A stretch of DNA of 64,000 bases from the NCBI RefSeq assembly GCF_902506195.1, contig NZ_LR732817.1, positions 2,631,406 to 2,695,405 of the forward strand, written 5' to 3'. Position 1 is the first letter of the stretch; each line of letters begins with the position of its first letter. The notes below the pieces were generated by a model, which saw only the letters and a list, made by a program, of their open reading frames with translations, was not told where the DNA came from and searched no databases. This document shows, piece after piece, positions 53,393 through 62,154 of the stretch. A program made the position numbers and the translations under genes. The DNA is from Citricoccus sp. K5. Its GTDB lineage: Bacteria > Actinomycetota > Actinomycetes > Actinomycetales > Micrococcaceae.

Positions 53393-55414
53393 TCAGGACC
53401 CCAGCCGGCCCTCCGGCCGGGGCTCGTTGCTGACCACGGGCGTGGAGCCAGTGTCCGAACTGGATCGCCGCGGCCGGGCGCCGTCGAGGTCCTTCTCCTC
53501 GGCGTTCCGCTCGGGCGGGCGGCCTTCGGAACGCGGTTCGCCCTCACCCTCGCTCTGTCCCTCGCCGGTGCGGTCGCCGGCCGAGTCCGAGCCCGAGCCG
53601 GCGGTCGCGCCTGTCACCCGATTCTCCGCAGGACCCCCGCCACGCCCTGCACTCACGGCGGCATGGGCACCTGCGGAACCGGCCGGCGTCGGGACCGGCT
53701 GTTGCGCTTCACCAGTGCGCAGGGAGGCGCGCAGGTCCCCGAGGGACATCGCGGAGGTCTGCACGTCCAGTTCGTCACGCCACTGCGGATCCGGCTCGGT
53801 CAGGTAGCCGACGGGAGCGTGCTCGCCGAAGTGGTCCGCGTCCGCCTCACGCCAGTCGGCGGCCCAGCCTCGCGGCGGCTCGTTGAGCAATTCGTCCTCC
53901 CGCAGCCAGTGGTAGATCGAGGCGTAGGAGCGGGTGTTGAGGTGGTCCACCCGGCGGCGCAGCATGCGGGTGTTCAACTGAGACGGATGGTTCAGGCCCA
54001 TGGACGCCATGATCTGCACGGCCTCACGGACGGTGAGCTTCTGGTAGTTGTGCACGCGCTTGGACTTGTCCTCCACGTCCAGCGCCCGGGTGAGCCGTGG
54101 GTCCTGCGTGGCCACACCCACGGGGCAGTGGTTCGTGTGGCACTTCTGGGCCTGGATGCAGCCGGTGGCCATCATCATGGCGCGGGCGGACATGGTGAAG
54201 TCGGCCCCCTGGATCAGTCGTTTGACGATGTCCGATCCGGTAGCGACCTTGCCCGCGGCGCCCAGCTTGATCATGTGCCGCAGGCCTGTGCCGACCAGGG
54301 CGTTGTGCACCAGCATGAGGCCCTCGGTCAGCGGAGTGCCGACGTGGTCGGAGTACTCCAGCGGAGCCGCACCGGTGCCACCCTCGGAACCGTCCACGAT
54401 GATGTAGTCGGGGGCGGTCCGCTCCTCCCAGATGGCCTTGCACATGGCCAGCACGTCCGTGCGGGAACCGACGCAGAACTTGATGCCGATCGGTTTCCCA
54501 TCGGAAAGTTGGCGCAGGTGGCCGATGAACCGGACCATCTCCCGGGGTGTGGTGAAGGCCGAATGGGAGGCCGGGGAGATGCAGTCGACGCCGACCGGCA
54601 CCTCGCGCGCCTCCGCGATCTCCGGGGTGACCTTGGGGCCGGGCAGCACCCCGCCGAGCCCGGGCTTGGCCCCCTGGGAGAGTTTGATGGTGATGCCCTT
54701 GACCTCCGGCAGGGCGGCCTTCTCCGCGAAGCTCTCCGGGTTGAACCGGCCGTCCTCGGTGCGGCAGCCGAAGTAGCCCGAGCCGATCTCCCAGAACAGG
54801 TCCGCCCCGTTGCCGCGGTGGTACTTCGTCAGCCCGCCCTCGCCGGTCTCGTGGATGAACCCGCCCAGGGCGGCCCCCTTGTTCATGGCCACCACCGCGT
54901 TCTTGGACAGCGAGCCGAAGGACATGGAGGAGATGTTCATCAGGGACAGGTCATAGGGCTGGCGGCAGTCAGGCCCGCCGATCCGCACGGTGGGGATCCT
55001 CTCCGGCGGCGCCACGGGGGCCGTGGAATGCAGGAGGAATTCGTAGCCGATCCGCCCCGTATCCCGCTCCGTGCCGAAGGCCTTGTGGTCATCCGCGCCC
55101 TTGGACCGCGAGTACACAATCGAGCGGGTGTCCCGGTCGAAGGGCTTGCCGTCGAAGTTCCGCTCGATGAAGTACTGCTGGATCTCCGGACGGATCGACT
55201 CCAGCAGGTACCGCATGTGCCCGATCACCGGGAAGTTCCGCAGGATCGCATGCCGCTTCTGGGTCACGTCCCAGATGGCCAGCCCCACGAGCAGCAGTGC
55301 GACCAGGCCGAGGAAGATCCACGCCCAGAACCCGACCAGGTAGGCGATGACCAGGATGAGGACGAGCGTGGTGAGCCCGCCGATGATGAGGAGGCGGTTG
55401 TTCATGCCTCCCAT
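53393..55414 (-). CDS. FMN-binding glutamate synthase family protein with membrane anchor
   Basis: About 673 residues: two N-terminal helices (about 5-45), a GltS-like FMN TIM barrel (about 145-500: MNISSMSFGSLSKNAVVAMNKGA, GGLTKYHRG, IIVDGSEGGTGAAPLEYSDHVG), then a cysteine cluster CIQAQKCHTNHCPVGVATQDP that may hold an Fe-S centre as in GltB. The last 110 residues are disordered and Glu/Arg/Gly-rich. It lacks the glutaminase domain, so it is not a complete GOGAT; homologs are found in many actinobacteria with no firm substrate. Start 55414 or 55405 (both ATG). Confidence 0.87.
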   Translation of the reverse strand: MGGMNNRLLIIGGLTTLVLILVIAYLVGFWAWIFLGLVALLLVGLAIWDVTQKRHAILRNFPVIGHMRYLLESIRPEIQQYFIERNFDGKPFDRDTRSIVYSRSKGADDHKAFGTERDTGRIGYEFLLHSTAPVAPPERIPTVRIGGPDCRQPYDLSLMNISSMSFGSLSKNAVVAMNKGAALGGFIHETGEGGLTKYHRGNGADLFWEIGSGYFGCRTEDGRFNPESFAEKAALPEVKGITIKLSQGAKPGLGGVLPGPKVTPEIAEAREVPVGVDCISPASHSAFTTPREMVRFIGHLRQLSDGKPIGIKFCVGSRTDVLAMCKAIWEERTAPDYIIVDGSEGGTGAAPLEYSDHVGTPLTEGLMLVHNALVGTGLRHMIKLGAAGKVATGSDIVKRLIQGADFTMSARAMMMATGCIQAQKCHTNHCPVGVATQDPRLTRALDVEDKSKRVHNYQKLTVREAVQIMASMGLNHPSQLNTRMLRRRVDHLNTRSYASIYHWLREDELLNEPPRGWAADWREADADHFGEHAPVGYLTEPDPQWRDELDVQTSAMSLGDLRASLRTGEAQQPVPTPAGSAGAHAAVSAGRGGGPAENRVTGATAGSGSDSAGDRTGEGQSEGEGEPRSEGRPPERNAEEKDLDGARPRRSSSDTGSTPVVSNEPRPEGRLGS

Positions 55415-55470
55415 CCTGCACCCACGTGACGCAGAACGCACGACGGCGGCGCGCAGCCTCCTGCGTCAGG

Positions 55471-56037
55471 TCACCAGAGGTGCGGGGCCGGCTTCCGGGA
55501 GCCGGGCAGGGCGACGTTGGTGCGCCACTCGTGCAGCCACTCGGGCAACTCGAGCTCGGGCGGCTTCGGCTGACCGAGTTCCTCGGCGACCGCCGTCAGG
55601 ATCTCCTCGTTGGACACCGGGCCATCCGCACCAAGGAGCCGGGTGGCCACATGGGCCCTGACGTAGACCTCGCCGTCCACCACGAAGCGCTGCTCGAACC
55701 AGATGGACTTGTCATCCAGGCCGGCGATCCGGGTCTCCAAGGTGTAGCGCTGCCACAGGTTCACCGACTTCCGGAAGGCGATCTGCTCGGCCTGCACCAC
55801 CGGCGACCACTTCTTCCTCCGCATCAGGTCCCAGACACCGGCACGGACCATCAGGTCGAAGCGGCCCAGGTCCATGAGGGAGAAGTACATCCCGTTGTTG
55901 ACGTGCACCGCGATGTCCACGTCGGTCGGCAGGGCCCTCAGCGGCAGCGAGGAGCCATCCCAGATGCTCAGCTTGGAGCGGCGCCGCGAGGTGATGAGCA
56001 ACAGCAGGGTACGGAAGATCAGGTGCATGTGCACCAT
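55471..56037 (-). CDS. Acyl-CoA thioesterase (4-hydroxybenzoyl-CoA thioesterase fold)
   Basis: A 188-residue hot-dog-fold protein: PTDVDIAVHVNNGMYFSLMDLGRFDLMVRAG carries the family active-site region (D-x-x-x-H-V-N-N), with QAEQIAFRKSVNLWQRYTLETRI as the second strand pair. Mesenchymal-stem-cell/THEM6-like proteins share this pattern. Short hydrophobic N-terminus LIFRTLLLLITSRRRSK may associate with the membrane. No operon partner is obvious. Confidence 0.83.
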   Translation of the reverse strand: MVHMHLIFRTLLLLITSRRRSKLSIWDGSSLPLRALPTDVDIAVHVNNGMYFSLMDLGRFDLMVRAGVWDLMRRKKWSPVVQAEQIAFRKSVNLWQRYTLETRIAGLDDKSIWFEQRFVVDGEVYVRAHVATRLLGADGPVSNEEILTAVAEELGQPKPPELELPEWLHEWRTNVALPGSRKPAPHLW

Positions 56038-56073
56038 GCTGTCACGAGAAGTTACTCATGGGTAGCGCGCGAC

Positions 56074-56832
56074 TCAAGACCCAGGACCCCGGGCCAGGCG
56101 CCGAGACACCTCACGAGCGGCGCCGACCACGAGGGGGCCCACGGCCATCCGGCGCTCCTCCGTCAGGCGACTGGTCGGACCAGACACGGAGAGGGCTCCC
56201 ACCGGCCGTCCATCGGCGCCCACCAGGGGTGCGCCGACTGAGGAGATATCTCCCACCAGCCCTCCGTTGTTGAGGGAGTAACCCCGAGTACGCACCTCTC
56301 GCACGGCACCGCCGATGACCTCGGGGTCGGTCAGCGTTCGCTCGGTCTTCCGCTCCAGCACTCCTCGGAGCAGCCCCTCGACCTCCACATCCGGCAGGGC
56401 CGACAGGTAGGCAAGCCCGGAGGCCGAGGCATGGAACGGCAACTGTGTTCCCAGGGCGAAAAAGGCACGCAGCTCATGCGGTGAATCGAGCCGCTCAATG
56501 AGCACCAGGTGGTCCAGCTGCACGGCGGTGAGGTGCACCGTCTCCGTGGTCTCCAATTGCAGCCGGTTCATGCTGTCCAGGGCGATTTCCCGAAGAGAGG
56601 TATCCATGGAGACCTGCCGCCCCAGCCACGCGAATTGCTGGGACAGGTTCCAAGCCAAGGACGGCTCCGGCTCCTGCCGAACCCACCCCCTGGCCTCCAG
56701 GGTCTTGAGCAGCCTCAGGGCCGTGGCCTTGGACAACTCGAGGCGACGAGCCATCTCAGAGAGGCCCAGCGCGCCATCCTCCGCCAGGATTTCGACGATC
56801 GACAAGGCCGTGTCCACACTTCGGGTGGTCAT
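56074..56832 (-). CDS. IclR family transcriptional regulator
   Basis: 252 residues: HTH (about 1-60, LGLSEMARRLELSKATALRLLKTLEARGWV) and effector domain (about 75-245, with TETVHLTAVQLDHLVLIERLD, HASASGLAYLSAL and GYSLNNGGLVGDISSVGAPLVGADG). ATG 56832 is preceded by AAAGGGG. Divergent from the MatC-CoA-transferase-crotonase operon; two overlapping palindromes at 56952-56980 are its likely operator, with repression lifted by the transported acid or its CoA ester. Confidence 0.9.
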   Translation of the reverse strand: MTTRSVDTALSIVEILAEDGALGLSEMARRLELSKATALRLLKTLEARGWVRQEPEPSLAWNLSQQFAWLGRQVSMDTSLREIALDSMNRLQLETTETVHLTAVQLDHLVLIERLDSPHELRAFFALGTQLPFHASASGLAYLSALPDVEVEGLLRGVLERKTERTLTDPEVIGGAVREVRTRGYSLNNGGLVGDISSVGAPLVGADGRPVGALSVSGPTSRLTEERRMAVGPLVVGAAREVSRRLARGPGS

Positions 56833-56951
56833 GGCGACCCCTTTCAATCCTCCGGGGCCTTCTGCTGCCCCGGGCACGCGTCATCGGCCCCGCCAGCGCC
56901 GGTCACCCTTGACCGACCATCTGATGTGACCTAGGTTACTTGGACGAGCAA

Positions 56952-56980
56952 ATGAACCGATGGTTCATCTAGTGAACCAT
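56952..56980. promoter_or_regulatory. Two overlapping perfect palindromes (IclR operator)
   Basis: ATGAACC-GAT-GGTTCAT (56952-56968) and ATGGTTCA-TCTAG-TGAACCAT (56960-56980) share the central GGTTCA half. Both arms of both dyads are perfect. The array ends 13 bp before the carrier start codon, so bound protein would block transcription or translation initiation of the + strand operon. Confidence 0.8.
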
Positions 56981-56993
56981 AAACGAGGGGTTG

Positions 56994-58373
56994 ATGGTGG
57001 GACTACAGATCCTGGCAATCGTGATCTTCGTGGCAGTCTTCACACTGGCCACCCTGCGCAAGGTCCATTTGGGGGTCATCATGCTCGCGGCTGCAGCCGG
57101 CGTCGGCATCTGGCTCGCAGACATGGAGATGGATGACATCATCGGAGGGTTCCCCGTCTCCCTCCTCATCCTCCTCGCCGGCGTGACCTATTTCTTCGCC
57201 ATTGCCCAGCAGAACGGCACTGTTGACCGCATCATCAACGTGGTGATCACCCGGATCGGCGATCGGGCCATGCTGTTGCCCTTCGCCATGTTCGGGCTGA
57301 CCACGGGCATCGCAGCCATGGGCGCCCCCTTGGCCGGGCTGGTGATGATGCCCATCGCCATGCCGCTGGCCAAGAAGTACGGAATCAACCGGACCCTGAT
57401 GGGGATCGCCGTCGGCAGCGGCATCAGCGGTGGCGGCTTCGCCCCCACCAGCCTCTTCGGCATCGTCACCTATGGGACCGCCCACTCGGTCGGCATCGAT
57501 CTGAACCCGCTACTGCTGTTCGTCATCGCCCTGGCCTTCAACGTGGTGCTCTTACTGACGGCGTTCATCCTCTTCGGCGGGCTGAAGTTGCTGAAGTCCC
57601 CCGAACGCTTCGATCGGGACACCACCCCACGTCCGGGCTTCGCCACGAAGGATCCGTTGCCCTCACACCCCTTCGAGCGAGAGGGCTACACCACCCGCTC
57701 CCGGGCGGTGGCCACCACCGTCCTGGAGCGTGCCTCCGAGGCTCCACCTGCCTCCACCCCGATGACACTCGCTCAGAAGTGCACTGTGGTCTGCATGGCC
57801 GGCCTCGTCCTGTCCGTGGTGGCCGTCGCCATGGTCGGCCTCGACCCGGACATCGGCATCCTCTGCTTCGTCTTCGCCACGGTGATGACCCTCGTGGACC
57901 CGTCCACCGGGCGGGCCGCCGTCGCCAAGATCGACTGGTCCACCATCCTCATGGTGGGCGGCATCATCACCTACGTGGGGGTGCTGCAGACCATGGGCGC
58001 CGTGGACATGCTCGGCGAGGCCGCCAGCAGTGTGGGCACGCCGCTGCTCGCCGCCTTCATCATCTGCCTGATCGGCGGCCTGGTATCCGCCTTCGCCTCC
58101 ACCACTGGCATGCTGGCTGCGCTCGTGCCCCTGGCCATCCCCCTGGTCTCCGGCGGCGACATCGCCGGCTGGGCTGTGATCGCCGCCCTGGGGGTCTGCT
58201 CCTCGATCGTGGACGTCTCTCCATTCTCGACCGTGGGGGCCACCGCCGTGGCCACCGTGGACGAGGACGAGCGTCCACGTGTCACCGCGAACCTGACCCG
58301 CTGGGGCCTGTCCATGGTGGTCGTGGGACCGCTTGCCATGGTCGGCGCCCTGGTGCTGCCCACCATGCTCTGA
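56994..58373 (+). CDS. MatC-like dicarboxylate carrier (12-helix permease)
   Basis: About 459 residues. The N-terminal domain (MVGLQILAIVIFVAVFTLATLRKVHLGV to about 180) resembles the MatC N-terminal domain of malonate/dicarboxylate carriers. A cytosolic loop lies at about 205-255, and the second half has WSTILMVGGIITYVGVLQTMGAVDML and SSIVDVSPFSTVGATAVATV. The start codon is probably ATG 56994 after GAGGGG; a TTG at 56991 is in frame. First gene of the operon with the CoA-transferase and crotonase, 13 bp from the IclR operator. Confidence 0.82.
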   Translation: MVGLQILAIVIFVAVFTLATLRKVHLGVIMLAAAAGVGIWLADMEMDDIIGGFPVSLLILLAGVTYFFAIAQQNGTVDRIINVVITRIGDRAMLLPFAMFGLTTGIAAMGAPLAGLVMMPIAMPLAKKYGINRTLMGIAVGSGISGGGFAPTSLFGIVTYGTAHSVGIDLNPLLLFVIALAFNVVLLLTAFILFGGLKLLKSPERFDRDTTPRPGFATKDPLPSHPFEREGYTTRSRAVATTVLERASEAPPASTPMTLAQKCTVVCMAGLVLSVVAVAMVGLDPDIGILCFVFATVMTLVDPSTGRAAVAKIDWSTILMVGGIITYVGVLQTMGAVDMLGEAASSVGTPLLAAFIICLIGGLVSAFASTTGMLAALVPLAIPLVSGGDIAGWAVIAALGVCSSIVDVSPFSTVGATAVATVDEDERPRVTANLTRWGLSMVVVGPLAMVGALVLPTML

Positions 58374-58485
58374 CCGGAGTAGTGCCCCCGTCCGCCCCCA
58401 CCCTCGCTCGGATGCCCGCAAGAAATCTCCATCGAGGGCCGCACCGCTGGCCCCTCCGGGCCCGGACCGCTTTGAAAGGACCACC

Positions 58486-59799
58486 ATGTCACCGCTTCCC
58501 GAACCGCAGGCCCTGCCCATCTCGAAAGCCCACGACCAGGACACCCCGGCTCCCCTTCCGCTCGACGGCGTCACCGTCGTCGATCTGAGCCGGGCCCTGG
58601 CCGGACCGTATTGCACTGCCTTGTTGGCAGATCTCGGAGCCCGCGTGGTGAAGGTGGAGTCCGGCACCGGGGACCCGTCCCGTCAGTGGCCACCGTTCGA
58701 CGGCGAGGACAGTCTGTACTTCGACTCGACTAATCGCAACAAGGAGTCGATCTGGATCGACCTCTACTCCAAGGACGGCAAGGAGGTGTTCCGGACCCTG
58801 CTCAGTTCCGCCGACGTCCTGGTGGAGAACTTCAAACTGGGCACCCTGGGGAAGATGGGCTACAGCACGGAGGACCTCCACAACCTCAACCCGGACTTGG
58901 TCCATGTCAGCGTCAACGCTTACGGACAGAAGGGTCCCCTACGGGACCTGCCCGGGCTCGACCAGGTCATTCAGGGCATCACCGGCATCACCTCGGTGAC
59001 CGGTCCGGCCGATGGGGACGGCTACCGGGTGGGACTGCCCATCGTGGACATCGCCTCGGGCATGGTGGCCGCCTTCACCGCCGTATCACTGCTCTTCGGA
59101 CGGGAACGCGGCAATCCCACCCGCACCGGGGCCACCTCCCTCTACGAGACCGCCGTGGCCATGTCCGTCTTCCAGGGCCAGAAGGCCCTGAGCACGGGGA
59201 CAACACCCCACCGCCAGGGCAACAGCCACCCCAGCATCACCCCGTACGGCTCCTACCCCACGGCCACCGTTCCGATCGTTCTGGCCGTCTCCACCCAGCG
59301 GCACTGGACCGACTTCTGCACACTGATCGGCCGCACCGACCTGCTTGAGGACCCTCGCTTCGTCAACGGCCAAGAGCGGACGGAACATCGGGACGCGCTG
59401 GACCGGGAGATCGCCGCCTCTCTGCGGTCCCACCCGGCCGAGAAGTGGATCGAGGACATCCGCGGCCTCGGTATCCCGGCCGGCCCGATCCGCGACTATG
59501 GGCAGGTCATGGAGGACGAGCACACCCGGGCCCTCGACATGATCCAGCGCACCCGCCGTCCGGACGGACGCGAGCTGGAGGTCCTCCGCGGGCCCGTCAG
59601 CCTGGACGGCCGCCCGACGCCCGTCCGTTCCGCCCCGCCGGGACTCTCGGCAGATGCCCGGAGCATCCTCGCCGGCCTGGGGATTCCCGAGGCCGACACC
59701 GACCGCCTCGTGGCGGCTGGCGTCGTCAAGGCTCAGCCCGCTTCATCACCACAGGCCGCCCCCGCTGACGCCGCGCTCAAGGAGGTGGTCTCCCGATGA
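58486..59799 (+). CDS. Family III CoA-transferase (CaiB/Frc type)
   Basis: 437 residues. Family marks: LDGVTVVDLSRALAGPYCTALLADLGARVVKVE, RNKESIWIDLYSKDGKEVF, and the catalytic aspartate D159 in GLDQVIQGITGITSVTG, the GxDxxxQ position that forms the acyl-anhydride in formyl-CoA transferase. ATG 58486 has GAAAGGA upstream. A 112-bp gap separates it from the carrier gene, and it overlaps the crotonase gene by 4 nt. It probably activates the imported dicarboxylate as a CoA ester. Confidence 0.9.
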   Translation: MSPLPEPQALPISKAHDQDTPAPLPLDGVTVVDLSRALAGPYCTALLADLGARVVKVESGTGDPSRQWPPFDGEDSLYFDSTNRNKESIWIDLYSKDGKEVFRTLLSSADVLVENFKLGTLGKMGYSTEDLHNLNPDLVHVSVNAYGQKGPLRDLPGLDQVIQGITGITSVTGPADGDGYRVGLPIVDIASGMVAAFTAVSLLFGRERGNPTRTGATSLYETAVAMSVFQGQKALSTGTTPHRQGNSHPSITPYGSYPTATVPIVLAVSTQRHWTDFCTLIGRTDLLEDPRFVNGQERTEHRDALDREIAASLRSHPAEKWIEDIRGLGIPAGPIRDYGQVMEDEHTRALDMIQRTRRPDGRELEVLRGPVSLDGRPTPVRSAPPGLSADARSILAGLGIPEADTDRLVAAGVVKAQPASSPQAAPADAALKEVVSR

Positions 59800-60731
59800 G
59801 CACCGACCAGGGCCAGATCCGCGTGGAGGTGCGCGACGGCGTCGGGAACGTGGTGCTGGACCGTCCCAGCCACCGCAACGCGCTGAGCCGGCACATGTGC
59901 CGGTCGCTCGTGGAGGCGCTGGCCGTGCTGGACGCCGACCCGGACGTGGGCGTGGTGGCGATCTCGGGAACCGGCGGCGATTTCTGCGCCGGGGCCGGGC
60001 TGGACACCTTCGATGAGGTCCTGTTCGACGGTGCTCCCCCGCTGGCCGACGCCAGGCCCACGGCGTCGATTCCGGAGCCGCCAGAGGCAGAGAAGGCTCC
60101 AGATGCCGCAACCGTAGGCGTGCCAGACACAGGTGTCGACCGGCTCAGCGAGGCAGACGCGGCCATCCGTGCGGTGCGCAAGCCGACCGTGTCCCTCGTG
60201 GAAGGGATCTGCATGGGCGGTGGATGGCAGATAGCCGCCGCTGCCGATCTACTCATCGCCTCCACCACCGCCCGGATTGCCATCACTCCGTCCAAACTGG
60301 GCATCATCTACCCGCGCTCGGGACTGGAACGGCTGGTGGACCGGGTGGGCTTGGACCGGGCCAAATACCTGCTGGTGACCGCCGCCGAAGTGACCCCGCG
60401 CCAGGCCGCGGAGTGGGGGCTGATCACCTTGCTGATCCCGGCGGAGGACTTCGCCGAGCAGTCCGCCACGACGGTACGGACCATCCAGTCGAGATCCCTG
60501 TTCTCCACGGTGACCCAGAAGCGCCTGCTCGACAGCTACGCCCATCGGGTCGCGACGCCCTGCGGCGAGAGCAAAGAGGATGAAGTCGATGCCTACGAGG
60601 CGGACTGGAACCGCTCTTGGGCCGAATTCCGGTCCGGAGAGGATCTTGCCGAAGGGCGCCGGGCCTTCGCTGCCAAGGAGCAACCCGTGTTCACCTGGCG
60701 CCTGGGCCGAGGCCAGCCGGCCCGCATGTAG
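59796..60731 (+). CDS. Crotonase-fold enzyme, methylmalonyl-CoA decarboxylase (YgfG)-like
   Basis: 311 residues. Oxyanion-hole segments are GGDFCAGAGLD and GICMGGGWQ. Both catalytic glutamates of true enoyl-CoA hydratase are absent: the PE position reads PS (S166) and the second is replaced in AKYLLVTA. The ITPSKLGIIYP segment instead keeps a tyrosine (Y172) where YgfG has active-site Y140 (MTPVNLGVPYN), and the C-terminal GEDLAEGRRAF matches YgfG DYQEGMNAF. A 40-residue Pro/Ala/Asp insertion spans 78-118. YgfG His66 is not conserved. Overlaps the CoA-transferase (ATGA). Confidence 0.8.
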   Translation: MSTDQGQIRVEVRDGVGNVVLDRPSHRNALSRHMCRSLVEALAVLDADPDVGVVAISGTGGDFCAGAGLDTFDEVLFDGAPPLADARPTASIPEPPEAEKAPDAATVGVPDTGVDRLSEADAAIRAVRKPTVSLVEGICMGGGWQIAAAADLLIASTTARIAITPSKLGIIYPRSGLERLVDRVGLDRAKYLLVTAAEVTPRQAAEWGLITLLIPAEDFAEQSATTVRTIQSRSLFSTVTQKRLLDSYAHRVATPCGESKEDEVDAYEADWNRSWAEFRSGEDLAEGRRAFAAKEQPVFTWRLGRGQPARM

Positions 60732-60755
60732 CGGATCGGGTCATGGACGTGCACG

Positions 60756-60781
60756 CCCGGGCCCGCGTTGGCAGGCCCGGG
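60756..60781. terminator. Bidirectional hairpin between convergent genes
   Basis: CCCGGGCC (60756-60763) pairs with GGCCCGGG (60774-60781) in the 112-bp gap between the crotonase and acyl-CoA dehydrogenase stops. No T-run. Confidence 0.5.
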
Positions 60782-60843
60782 TCGATGCGAGGGCAAGCCC
60801 GAGACGATCTCGGCCCCGGGCAGCACAGGTGAAGCGCGTGTTC

Positions 60844-62112
60844 TCAGGCGAAGGCGCTGAACCCGGTGAGGTCGCGGCCGATCAGCAGTGCCTGCACGGA
60901 TTCTGTGCCCTCGTACGTGTGGATTGCCTCGATGTCCGCCTGGTGGCGGATGACCCCGTTCTCCAGCAGGATGCCGTTACCGCCGAGCATGTCCCGGGCC
61001 TCGGAGGCGATCAGGCGTGCGGTACGCGTGTTGTGGTACTTCGCCAGGGACGCCTGGGTGGGCCGCAGGGTGCCCTCGGACTCGAGGTGGGCCAGGTTCA
61101 CGCAGTACATCTGCATGGCCACGAGGTGGGAGAGCAGCCGGGTCAGCTTCTCCTGGACCATCTGGTGCTGGGCCAGCTTCTTGCCGAACTGCACCCGCTG
61201 CTGCGAGTAGGCCAGCGCGGACTCGAAGCAGGCCGTGGCATGGCCGAGCGCGGACCACGCCACGCCGGCGCGGGTGGCATAGAGGACCCTGGAGGTGTCC
61301 TTGAACGAGTGCGCACCGGGCAGCAGGGCCTCCGCGGGCAGTTCCACGTCGTCCAGGTGGATCAGGGCCTGGTCGATGGCGCGCAGGGCGCCCTTGCCGG
61401 CGATGACCTCGGCCCTGTAGCCGGGGGTCTCCTGCGGGACGAGGAAACAGCGGACCGCTCCGTGGTCCTCCTCGCCTTCGGAGTCCACGCGTGCCCAGAC
61501 GAAGGTCACACCGCCCGATGCCCCGTTGCCGATCCATTTCTTGGCCCCGCGCAGCACCCAGCCGGCTGCGGTGCGGGTGGCCCGGGTGGCCAGTCCCGAG
61601 GAGTCTGAACCGTGGTCCGGCTCGGTCAGCGCGAAGGATCCGAGCACCTCCCCCGCGGCGATGCGCTTCACGTACCGCTCCTGCTGCTCCTGGCTGCCGA
61701 AGTACACGAGGGTGCGCAGCGCGAGCCCACCCTGGACCGCCAGCACGGTGCCCAGGGAGCCGTCCACGCGGGAAAGCTCCATGTTGACCAGACCCGTAGC
61801 CAGCGGGGAGAACTGCTCCAGGTCCGGGTGGGTCAGTCCGTCGTTGAACAGCTGGTGGCGCCCGAGGCTGGTGGCCGCCTCGATGGGGTATTCGTGGCGG
61901 TCCCAGCCCATGGCCATCTGATCGGCGACGGCGGTGGCAGCCTTGCGCGTCCGCTCCCAGATCTCTCGGTCAGCGGCGGGGATGGCCCGGAAGGCGCCGT
62001 AGTAGTCGATGTCCAGTGGGCTCGTGACGTCAAAGGCGGGTTCAGTGGCGCCTGGAAACGGCGATCCGGCGGCGCCAGACGCACGCTCGGAGCGGGCAGG
62101 GTTCTCAATCAT
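60844..62112 (-). CDS. Acyl-CoA dehydrogenase, glutaryl-CoA dehydrogenase-like
   Basis: A 422-residue FAD enzyme. The C-terminal catalytic base region HTYEGTESVQALLIGRDLTG (Glu at about 401) matches the NTYEGTHDIHALILGR pattern of glutaryl-CoA dehydrogenase, and the FALTEPDHGSDSSGL and KKWIGNGASG blocks are typical. However, the loop corresponding to the glutaryl-carboxylate-binding Arg reads DGSLGT, with Gly at the Arg place, so the true substrate may differ. A TATGCT -10 lies 6 nt before ATG 62112 (leaderless). Convergent with the crotonase operon. Confidence 0.87.
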   Translation of the reverse strand: MIENPARSERASGAAGSPFPGATEPAFDVTSPLDIDYYGAFRAIPAADREIWERTRKAATAVADQMAMGWDRHEYPIEAATSLGRHQLFNDGLTHPDLEQFSPLATGLVNMELSRVDGSLGTVLAVQGGLALRTLVYFGSQEQQERYVKRIAAGEVLGSFALTEPDHGSDSSGLATRATRTAAGWVLRGAKKWIGNGASGGVTFVWARVDSEGEEDHGAVRCFLVPQETPGYRAEVIAGKGALRAIDQALIHLDDVELPAEALLPGAHSFKDTSRVLYATRAGVAWSALGHATACFESALAYSQQRVQFGKKLAQHQMVQEKLTRLLSHLVAMQMYCVNLAHLESEGTLRPTQASLAKYHNTRTARLIASEARDMLGGNGILLENGVIRHQADIEAIHTYEGTESVQALLIGRDLTGFSAFA

Positions 62113-62154
62113 CCCCTCAGCATAGGTGGAACTGCGTATCAGATCTAGTGAAAC

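Noticed and set aside
59796..60731. Annotation as a standard enoyl-CoA hydratase
   Set aside because: Neither catalytic glutamate is present; the active-site tyrosine pattern fits YgfG-type decarboxylases better.
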